Below are positions 23,678 to 29,879 of a DNA stretch of 64,000 bases, piece after piece (position 1 is the first letter of the stretch; every line of letters begins with the position of its first letter). The notes beneath the pieces are model-generated. The model had not been told where the DNA came from and did not search any database. It saw only the letters and a program-made list of their open reading frames with translations. The position numbers were made by a program, and so were the translations under genes. The DNA is from Nocardia brasiliensis IFM 10847 (GTDB lineage Bacteria; Actinomycetota; Actinomycetes; Mycobacteriales; Mycobacteriaceae): contig NZ_BAUA01000197.1 of the NCBI RefSeq assembly GCF_000710915.1, positions 1 through 64,000 on the forward strand, given 5' to 3'.

Positions 23678-24597
23678 AAACTCTTATACGACTTCTCATT
23701 ACGTTGTCGATGACCCTGCCCCTGGTCGCCGCGTGCACCGGGGGTGGCGGTGACCGTACCGGGATAGTGGTCACCACCAACATCCTGGGGGATCTCACCC
23801 GAGCCGTCGCCGGCGACGCCGCCGAGGTGACCGTGCTGATGCCGCCGAACGCCGACCCGCACTCGTTCGCGGTCTCTGCACAGCAGGCCGCGAAACTCGA
23901 TCGGGCCGCATTGGTGGTGCACAACGGCCTCGGCCTCGAGGAAGGGGTCGCGCGGCATGTGGCTGCGGCGCAGAGCGCAGGCGTCCCGGCCCTGGCCGTC
24001 GGCGAGCACGTCGACCCGATCAGCTACACCTCGGACGAATCCGCGGGCCGACCCGACCCACACTTCTGGACCGACCCCAAGCGGGTGCGCGCGGCGGTGT
24101 CGGCGATCTCCGCGGCGGTCCTCGCGCACGTCGACCGAGTGGACGCGGCGGCGATCCGCGCGAACACCGATCGCTATCTCGCCGAGCTCGACCGGCTCGA
24201 TCAGTGGGTCACCGAACAGTTCGCCGGCCTCCCCGCCGAACGTCGCAAGTTGGTCACCAACCATCACGTCTTCGGTTATCTCGCACAGCGTTTCGGCTTC
24301 CAGGTGGTCGGCGCGGTGATCCCCTCCGGCACCACCCTCGCCTCGCCGAGTTCCTCGGATCTCAGCGCACTGGCCAATGCCGTCCGCACGGCGGGCGTCG
24401 GCGCGATCTTCGCCGACTCGTCGCAGCCGGACAAGCTGGCCCGGGTACTGGCCGAGCACGCCGGTGTGCACGTGCAGGTGATCGCGCTGCACACCGAGTC
24501 GTTGACCGAACCCGGCGGCGGCGCCGGCACTTTCCTCGAGATGACCCGCGCCAACACCGCGGCCATCGTACGCGGCCTCGCCGCGCCGACAGCCTGA
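23674..24597 (+). CDS. aztC: Zinc ABC transporter substrate-binding lipoprotein
   Basis: This 307-aa cluster A-I binding protein has a signal peptide with lipobox V-A-A-C (Cys21). The zinc site is readable: His63 (N-A-D-P-H-S-F), His130 (P-D-P-H-F-W-T-D), His197 or His198 (T-N-H-H-V-F) and Asp248 (F-A-D-S-S). Unlike ZnuA it has no long His-rich loop, as expected for the AztC type that is loaded by AztD. It is the only cluster gene starting with AT-rich codons (ATGAAAACT), and its ATG overlaps the aztB stop. It binds Zn2+ outside the membrane and delivers it to AztB. Confidence 0.9.
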   Translation: MKTLIRLLITLSMTLPLVAACTGGGGDRTGIVVTTNILGDLTRAVAGDAAEVTVLMPPNADPHSFAVSAQQAAKLDRAALVVHNGLGLEEGVARHVAAAQSAGVPALAVGEHVDPISYTSDESAGRPDPHFWTDPKRVRAAVSAISAAVLAHVDRVDAAAIRANTDRYLAELDRLDQWVTEQFAGLPAERRKLVTNHHVFGYLAQRFGFQVVGAVIPSGTTLASPSSSDLSALANAVRTAGVGAIFADSSQPDKLARVLAEHAGVHVQVIALHTESLTEPGGGAGTFLEMTRANTAAIVRGLAAPTA

Positions 24598-24624
24598 CCT
24601 TTTCACGAGAAACACGGAGTAGCA

Positions 24625-25791
24625 ATGCATATATGGTCACGCGCCGCCAAGCCGGTCGCCCTGTCCGGCATCGTCGCCGCGCTCGTCGCGGTGAGCGGTT
24701 GCGGCACAGCTGATTCGAAGAACGCCGCGGCGCCTGCGCCGGGCGCCGAGCCGATCGCGGTCACATTCGACGGCGGCATCTACGTCCTGGACGCGACAAC
24801 GCTGGCGAAGACCGGTGAGACGCGCCTGGAGGGATTCAACCGGCTCAACCCGGCCGGGAACAACCGGCATCTGCTGGTGTCGGTCAAAGACGGATTCCGG
24901 GTGTTCGACGCGGTGACCGCCGAGTTCACCGGGACCGAATTCCCCGCCGCCAAGCCGGGACACGTCGTGCGGCACGCGGGCCGCACCGTGCTGTTCGCCG
25001 ACGGCAGCGGCGAGGTCACCACCTTCGACCCCGCCGCGCTCGGCGGCGGCAAGCCGGCCACTGAGGGGTATCGCGCCGCCGCACCGCATCACGGGGTGGC
25101 GGTGGAACTGGCGAACAAGGACCTGGTCGTCACCCTCGGTACCGAGGAGAAGCGGGTCGGCGCCGTGGCATTGGACAAGCAGCGCAAGGAAATCGCGCGC
25201 AACGAGGACTGCCCCGGTGTGCACGGTGAGGCGGCCGCCAAGGACGAGGCGGTCGTGATCGGTTGCCAGACGGGCGCTCTCGTGTTCCGCAACGGCGCTT
25301 TCACCAAGGTTGCCAGTCCCACCCCGTACGGCCGGATCGGCAACGCCGCGGGCAGCGATCTCTCGCCGATCGTGCTCGCCGACTACAAGCAGGACAAGGA
25401 CGCCGAACTCGAGCGGCCGCAACAGGTTTCGCTCATCGATACGGTGTCGGGCACATTGCGGCTGGTCGACCTCGGCACCAGCTACACCTTCCGGTCCCTG
25501 GCTCGCGGACCGCTCGGCGAGGCGCTGGTCCTCGGCACCGACGGCCGGCTGCACGTCATCGATCCCGTCGCGGGCACCGTCACCCGGTCGATCCCGGTGC
25601 TTTCGCCCTGGCAGGAACCACTGAAGTGGCAGGAGGCGCGGCCCGCCCTGTTTGCCCGCGACGGCATGGCCTACGTCTCGGACCCGGCGACCAAACAGGT
25701 CCATCGAGTCGATCTCGCCACCGGTGCGGTGGCGGCCACCGTGACGCTGCCCGCCGCCCCGAACGAACTGAGCGGAGTCGTCGGCCACTGA
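24625..25791 (+). CDS. aztD: Zinc metallochaperone-like beta-propeller lipoprotein
   Basis: This 388-aa exported protein has lipobox V-S-G-C (Cys26), then repeated four-stranded blades ending in patterns like G-x-L-H-V-I-D. Possible zinc ligands include His113, His117, His155-His156 and His200 in C-P-G-V-H-G, with Cys196 and Cys214 likely forming a disulfide. In Paracoccus AztD passes zinc to AztC; the same role is expected here. It starts 27 bp after aztC with a GGAG ribosome binding site. The second, AztD-related domain carried by AztB suggests a duplicated chaperone step. Confidence 0.85.
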   Translation: MHIWSRAAKPVALSGIVAALVAVSGCGTADSKNAAAPAPGAEPIAVTFDGGIYVLDATTLAKTGETRLEGFNRLNPAGNNRHLLVSVKDGFRVFDAVTAEFTGTEFPAAKPGHVVRHAGRTVLFADGSGEVTTFDPAALGGGKPATEGYRAAAPHHGVAVELANKDLVVTLGTEEKRVGAVALDKQRKEIARNEDCPGVHGEAAAKDEAVVIGCQTGALVFRNGAFTKVASPTPYGRIGNAAGSDLSPIVLADYKQDKDAELERPQQVSLIDTVSGTLRLVDLGTSYTFRSLARGPLGEALVLGTDGRLHVIDPVAGTVTRSIPVLSPWQEPLKWQEARPALFARDGMAYVSDPATKQVHRVDLATGAVAATVTLPAAPNELSGVVGH

Positions 25792-25818
25792 CCCGGCGCA
25801 GACTTGCGCGTTGCCGCG

Positions 25819-26517
25819 CTAAACGTCTCGGTTCGGTCCGTAGAGCCGCGCGACATCGGGGGAGTCGAGCCACTTGGAGTAGGTGGGCGACTGGGGCCAG
25901 CCGTCCGGGGAATCCTGCCATTCCTCCTGGCGGCCCCACGGCAGGATGTCGACCAGCGCGAAGGTGTAGCTGAGCTGTTCGGTGCCGCGGCCGTTGGTGT
26001 GCCAGGTGCGGAAAACCTTGTCGCCGTCGCGCAGGAAGACGTTCACCCCGAAGCCCCCGCCGGGCGGTGCGTCCACGTCGGCGCCGAACGAGCTCTCCGA
26101 GCAGGAGTACCAGTCCATCTGGTTGCCGACCTTGGTCTTGTAGGCCAGCGCTTCTTCGATGGGTCCGTTGGTGACGACGACGAAGCGCGCGTCGTAGTTG
26201 TCCAGCAGATCCAGGCGGACGTACTGCGAGGTGAGCCCGGTGCAGCCGCCGCACTGCCATTGTGCGCCGTCGGACCACATGTGGTTGTAGACGATGAGCT
26301 GGGAGCGCCCGTCGAATACGTCGACCAGCCGGATCGGGCCGTCCGGGCCGATCAGCGTGTAGTCCGGGAGTGCGACCATCGGCAGGCGGCGGCGCTGCGC
26401 GGCGATGGCGTCGAGTTCACGAGTGGCGGCCTTCTCCCGCGCCCGCAGGTCATCGAGCGCGGCCTGCCAGGTCTGCCGGTCGACGATGGGAGGCAAGGCG
26501 GTGGTCTTTTCAGTCAT
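25819..26517 (-). CDS. DUF899-family thioredoxin-like protein
   Basis: This 232-aa cytosolic protein has a thioredoxin-like fold pattern: L-I-V-Y-N-H-M-W, a C-G-G-C-T-G pair, and a later C-S-E-S-S-F-G-A-D-V segment followed by G-V-N-V-F-L-R-D-G-D. It matches the DUF899 family common in actinobacteria. Function is unknown; an antioxidant or thiol role is only suggested by the fold. An alternative ATG at 26550 would add 11 residues; neither start has a strong ribosome binding site. It converges on aztD with a 27-bp gap. Confidence 0.8.
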   Translation of the reverse strand: MTEKTTALPPIVDRQTWQAALDDLRAREKAATRELDAIAAQRRRLPMVALPDYTLIGPDGPIRLVDVFDGRSQLIVYNHMWSDGAQWQCGGCTGLTSQYVRLDLLDNYDARFVVVTNGPIEEALAYKTKVGNQMDWYSCSESSFGADVDAPPGGGFGVNVFLRDGDKVFRTWHTNGRGTEQLSYTFALVDILPWGRQEEWQDSPDGWPQSPTYSKWLDSPDVARLYGPNRDV

Positions 26518-26627
26518 GATGTGTAGACCGGATACGGCTGTGAAATTCATCGCTTCGGGGCGGGGGTGTGGACGCACCGAGGGCAGCGCACCTGATGTGG
26601 CTGCCCTCGGTGTGAGTTGTGGTGTGG

Positions 26628-26903
26628 TCAGCGCATAGCGCTGCGGCGGCCGGTGACGAGCCCGACCAGGAACAGCAGGATCACCGCGCCGCCGAGGCAG
26701 GTGAAGAAGCTGAACCACAGGCCGCCGCCTTCGACGTCGACCCCGAGCAGCTTGAGCAGGAAGCCGCCGAGCAGGCCACCGACGACGCCGACCACGATGT
26801 TCAGCAGGATGCCCTGCTGTGCGTCGGTCTTCATGAATTTGCTGGCGATCCAGCCCGCCAGTCCGCCGATGATGATCCAACCGATGATGCCGAGTCCGAG
26901 CAT
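26628..26903 (-). CDS. GlsB/YeaQ/YmgE-family small membrane protein
   Basis: This 91-aa protein has three hydrophobic segments rich in glycine (G-W-I-I-I-G-G-L-A-G-W-I-A near the start, G-V-V-G-G-L-L-G-G-F-L in the middle, F-T-C-L-G-G-A-V-I-L-L-F at the end). This is the transglycosylase-associated/GlsB family of stress-induced membrane proteins. The biochemical role is unknown. It lies between DUF899 and the MarR gene with about 100-bp gaps on both sides, so it is probably monocistronic. Confidence 0.85.
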   Translation of the reverse strand: MLGLGIIGWIIIGGLAGWIASKFMKTDAQQGILLNIVVGVVGGLLGGFLLKLLGVDVEGGGLWFSFFTCLGGAVILLFLVGLVTGRRSAMR

Positions 26904-26995
26904 TGCGAACGTCCCTTTCGTGTCCAGCGGCCTCGGTGCGCGGGCCGCGTTCGTCGCTGGACATACCCCGCATGTTCGCCGTCAACCACCGATCT

Positions 26996-27412
26996 TCAGT
27001 CGGTCTGCCGACGGGCCGGTTCGAGGAATTCGGCCAGCGCGGCGGTGTCGTGCAGGTAGCTCTCGTAGGGAAAGTCGGCGTCCAGTTCGGCGGCATAGGG
27101 GTTGCGGGTGGCGTGGACGGTCTCGCGGCCCGTTTCGGTAGTGCTGACCAGGCGTCGTCGTTTGTGCGCGGGGTCGATGTCGACCCGCACGAGGCCGGCC
27201 TTTTCCAGTGGGCGCAGCGCTCGGCTGATCGCCGGATCGGACACCGCCAGCGCTTGCGCGAGCCGATGCTGGGTCGCCGGCTCGATGTCCTGCAACGTCG
27301 TGAGCAGCCGCAGTTGGCGGTGACTCAACCCACAGTCGTCCATGCGTCGTCGTGTCGCTTTGTCGACCAAACCTGCGACGCGGTGCAGCAGGTCCGCGAG
27401 TCCGTCGTCCAT
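26996..27412 (-). CDS. MarR-family regulator, copy 1
   Basis: This 138-aa winged-helix repressor has a recognition region A-V-S-D-P-A-I-S-R-A-L-R-P-L-E and the wing R-R-R-L-V-S-T-T-E. It starts M-D-D-G-L-A-D-L-L-H, two bases after the TMEM175-like gene stop, so the two form an operon. A paralogue at 32868-33290 shares the same start and recognition helix. The nearly invariant helix explains why both have the same GTTAATATTAAC core in front of their transcription units. Ligand unknown. Confidence 0.9.
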   Translation of the reverse strand: MDDGLADLLHRVAGLVDKATRRRMDDCGLSHRQLRLLTTLQDIEPATQHRLAQALAVSDPAISRALRPLEKAGLVRVDIDPAHKRRRLVSTTETGRETVHATRNPYAAELDADFPYESYLHDTAALAEFLEPARRQTD

Positions 27413-27414
27413 GT

Positions 27415-28062
27415 TCACGACCGGGTCAGGCCGCGGAACCGGCTGATGACGCGGCCACCGAAGGCGGCGGCGAGCGGCGCGAAAAGCCACACCACCCACA
27501 CGTCGGAGGTGAGCCACGCCAGAGCGGCGGTGACGGCGAAAGTCGTTGCCACGGCGTATGATCCGTCCGCGTTCACGCGGAGGTCGGCGGCGGTGATCTG
27601 CTCGGCCAGCACGGCCTTGCGGGCCGCGATCTCCTTCACCACCGCCTCACTGGCGAACAGTGCCGCGGCCACGCCCGCGAACATGCAGACGGCGAGCTGG
27701 TTGCCGGGAGCGCCGCCGAACACCGCGGTGACGAACGGCAGCAGCGTCGCGAACAGCAGCATCGGCGCGTGCGCGGCCAGGGTGTACCGATCGACCCGTT
27801 CCGCCTGGTAGATGAGCACATGGTGACGCCGCCACACCGACCACAGCAGGCAGAACGCCAGCAGCAGCGCCACGAACGAGGACCGCTCGTGCCAGAGGAA
27901 GTCGGCCAGCGCGGCGGCGTCGGTCACGTCATCGTGCTTCGGCCGCTCCAACTCGATCGCCAACAGGGTGATCGCGATGGCGAGTACGGCGTCGACGAAG
28001 GCGCCGATCCGATGCGGCGGCCACCCAGCCTCGAGGACGCCCGCGTCCCTCTGCTCCTCCAT
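27415..28062 (-). CDS. TMEM175-family channel-like membrane protein
   Basis: This 215-aa protein has about six TM helices. The N-terminal helix R-I-G-A-F-V-D-A-V-L-A-I-A-I-T matches the pore helix of bacterial TMEM175 potassium channels, with F-V-D in place of the usual F-S-D. The conserved H-H-V-L-I-Y-Q segment is also family-like. Bacterial relatives conduct K+ as tetramers. It is the first gene of an operon with MarR copy 1, and a 32-bp compound palindrome sits 45 bp upstream, so MarR control is likely. The Ser-to-Val change in the signature motif may alter gating. Confidence 0.8.
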   Translation of the reverse strand: MEEQRDAGVLEAGWPPHRIGAFVDAVLAIAITLLAIELERPKHDDVTDAAALADFLWHERSSFVALLLAFCLLWSVWRRHHVLIYQAERVDRYTLAAHAPMLLFATLLPFVTAVFGGAPGNQLAVCMFAGVAAALFASEAVVKEIAARKAVLAEQITAADLRVNADGSYAVATTFAVTAALAWLTSDVWVVWLFAPLAAAFGGRVISRFRGLTRS

Positions 28063-28106
28063 AGTCCTGCCCTTCGGTTCCCAGTTGTATACGTGCCCGC
28101 GCCTTA

Positions 28107-28138
28107 GTCTTGCATAGTTAATATTAACAGGGCAAGAC
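28107..28138. promoter_or_regulatory. Compound MarR operator, site A
   Basis: Outer arms GTCTTGC (28107-28113) and GCAAGAC (28132-28138) enclose a perfect inner palindrome GTTAATATTAAC (28117-28128) with three-base spacers. Every paired base is symmetric. The same architecture, with identical arms and core, recurs at 38721-38752. It lies between the TMEM175/MarR operon and a divergent serine-hydrolase fragment, so it can control both directions. Confidence 0.8.
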
Positions 28139-28153
28139 GGAGGTCCGCTGGAA

Positions 28154-28393
28154 ATGGTGCGTATCGGCTTGGCTCATCCGCCCCTGTTCCCGCCGAGATC
28201 GGACTGGTCGTACTCGAACACGAACTACGTACTGGCGGGGATGATCATCGAGCAGGTCACCGGCCAGGCTCCCCGAGCAGCGGTCGAACAGCGCATCATT
28301 GCGCCGCTCGGCCTCGATGACACCACCGTTCCCATCCGTACCGCCCTCGAAACGGCCCTCTGTGCCGGCGTCCCCACCAAATCTCAATCCTGA
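28154..28393 (+). pseudogene. Fragment of a beta-lactamase-fold serine hydrolase
   Basis: This 79-codon frame begins at ATG 28154 with GGAGG nine bases upstream. It encodes only the middle of a class C beta-lactamase/esterase: W-S-Y-S-N-T-N-Y-V-L-A-G (the Y-S-N motif) and I-A-P-L-G-L-D-D-T. The S-x-x-K nucleophile region before it and the C-terminal half after it are absent. Full-length relatives have 350-450 residues, so it is catalytically dead. The MarR operator sits directly upstream, suggesting that an internal deletion has left promoter and ribosome binding site in front of a remnant. Confidence 0.65.
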
Positions 28394-28451
28394 CCACGCG
28401 CCGGCGCTGCTGTGTTGATACGCGTTGAGGCCGAACGGGTTTCGTGCACTG

Positions 28452-29090
28452 TCATTCGGTACCTGATCGCGGGCGCAGGCCGCGGGTCAGGTTGGTCACC
28501 GTTTCCTCCAGAAGGTCATCGATCGCGTCGGTGGCAACAATTCCCGCGACGACGAAGCTCGCCAGGCCCTGGAGGGCTATCGCAACGGTCAAGCCGATCC
28601 GCAAGGGCTCGCCATCGATGATCTCGCCTCGCTTCTGCGCGTCCATCGTGAGGGCCATCGGCACCGCGAACGCGCTCGCCACGGCCGTGCCGATTTCGAC
28701 ACTGGACTCGAGGCTGTGCTTGCGTGCGAACATCAAGGTGAGCAGCGCGGGGTTCGCTAAAGCGAAATCGAGATAAGTACGTGCCATCAGGCGGAAGCGG
28801 CCCTCGAACGGCAACGGGGCCGCTGCGGCGGCGAGACCGTCGAACGTGTCGCCGATTCGCTGGAACCCTTTCACCGCCAAGGCATCGAGGAGGGCCTGCT
28901 TGTCCGCGAAATGGCGGCTGGGTGCGTTATGCGTCACCCCTACGTCGCGAGCAAGCCCGCGGAGGGACAGTTGTTCGACATCATGCTCGCGCAGCGCCTG
29001 CTCGGCGCGTTCGAGCAGGCGATTCCGCAGGTCACCGTGATGGTAAGGGCGGTCGGCGCACACGGCGAAACAGTAGCATAATGTGGTCAT
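28452..29090 (-). CDS. TetR-family regulator
   Basis: This 212-aa regulator has an N-terminal TetR helix-turn-helix (L-S-L-R-G-L-A-R-D-V-G-V-T, then A-P-S-R-H-F-A-D-K). A ligand-binding half ends L-E-E-T-V-T-N-L-T-R. The ATG at 29090 lies inside a palindromic operator; a GTG at 29063 is an alternative that would remove nine residues (TTLCYCFAV region). The same operator occurs twice in front of the MFS-lipase fusion 0.7 kb away, so it probably represses itself and that gene. The ligand is unknown. Confidence 0.85.
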   Translation of the reverse strand: MTTLCYCFAVCADRPYHHGDLRNRLLERAEQALREHDVEQLSLRGLARDVGVTHNAPSRHFADKQALLDALAVKGFQRIGDTFDGLAAAAAPLPFEGRFRLMARTYLDFALANPALLTLMFARKHSLESSVEIGTAVASAFAVPMALTMDAQKRGEIIDGEPLRIGLTVAIALQGLASFVVAGIVATDAIDDLLEETVTNLTRGLRPRSGTE

Positions 29091-29099
29091 TAGCCACAT
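29081..29099. promoter_or_regulatory. TetR operator, site 1
   Basis: ATGTGG (29081-29086) and CCACAT (29094-29099) form a perfect 6-bp inverted repeat with a 7-bp spacer. It overlaps the annotated ATG of the TetR gene. Sites with the same arms and spacing are found at 29710-29728 (one mismatch) and 29761-29779 (perfect). Confidence 0.65.
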
Positions 29100-29600
29100 G
29101 CTCGACTTTCGCGTCGGCCACTGCGGCTTCCCGGGACTCGCGGGTGGCTCAGGCGGGGCCGCTGGTCGCGACCGTAGCGGTCGCGAAGTATCGCAGTACG
29201 TTCGCGGATGTGATATGCGGGCGCCAAAGGCTGGTACGTATGTAGCCCCTTGCGCCGAGTGCGTGGTCGAGAGCGATGAGCGAGATCGGGCTCCCGGGGT
29301 GCGTGCACACGGTGTCCGACCATCCGCACATCGCGGGGGTGTCGGACGCGTGATCGGTTGTGCAGTAGAATATTTCGTCACTGTAGAGGTCGGCGACCGC
29401 GCAGTCGGCCGCCAAGCGGGCGATGACATGTAGATCGAGAGTCTTTCGTCCCGTCCTCGCTCGACTGTGCCGTGCTGCGATCGACTGGCGACCCGCCCCG
29501 ATGTCGAGGTGAGCGGCGGACGTTGTGGCGCTCATGTCGGCGCGCCCGTTGCTGCTGTGTCGGGGTAGCGGGCAAGACTGATTTCGCGAAACATGGCATC

Positions 29601-29640
29601 AATGTAGGCATTGACCACCGCTGTGGTCAATGCCTACATT
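29601..29640. repeat. Perfect 18-bp inverted repeat with 4-nt loop
   Basis: AATGTAGGCATTGACCAC (29601-29618) pairs perfectly with GTGGTCAATGCCTACATT (29623-29640) across CGCT. Each arm also contains an imperfect form of the nearby TetR site (ATGTAG-N7-CCAC). It could be a double operator, a strong hairpin terminator, or the scar of a small mobile element. No target-site duplication is obvious. Confidence 0.7.
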
Positions 29641-29709
29641 CAAGGCGGTCATATCAGCCCTTAAAGCTCGATTTATGGCATCTGAGCTGCCGTTTAAGTG
29701 GGCAACGCT

Positions 29710-29779
29710 ATGTGGGCTGTGTCTACATCTAAGTCTTGCCAGGGCTGGTCGTGGTCGCTAATGTGGGCGTCGTCCACAT
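29710..29779 (+). promoter_or_regulatory. Two TetR-type operators upstream of the MFS-lipase fusion
   Basis: Site 2 (29710-29728) is ATGTGG-N7-CTACAT, one mismatch from symmetry. Site 3 (29761-29779) is ATGTGG-N7-CCACAT, perfect. Both match the site at the TetR gene start in arm and spacer length. They lie 101-170 bp before the GTG of the fusion gene, consistent with repression at a promoter inside this interval. Site-to-site spacing is 51 bp. Confidence 0.55.
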
Positions 29780-29879
29780 ATCGGCATCCCATCGGCACCT
29801 GTCGCGGGTGAGTAGCCATATCGCTCGGTGCCGACCTTCCGTCGGTGCGGCGGGTGGCGTCTGCCAGAAGGAGTTATCC

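Larger units (their letters stand above)
29100..29879. other. Long operator-rich intergenic region with lower GC
   Basis: This 780-bp stretch between the TetR gene and the MFS-lipase fusion has visibly lower GC than its flanks. One open frame on the minus strand (29535-29149, 128 codons) has no recognisable motif and no clear ribosome binding site, so I do not call it a gene. The region contains an 18-bp-arm hairpin and two TetR-type operators, annotated separately, and near its end AAGGAG (29868-29873), the ribosome binding site of the fusion gene. The composition suggests acquired or decayed DNA. Confidence 0.4.

Noticed and set aside
25796..25809. Small GCGCA/TGCGC hairpin between aztD and the DUF899 gene
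   Set aside because: Only a 5-bp stem with no T tract; expected by chance at this GC content.
29149..29535. 128-codon minus-strand frame in the low-GC gap
   Set aside because: No recognisable motif, no clear ribosome binding site, and it lies among operators; not enough to call a gene.
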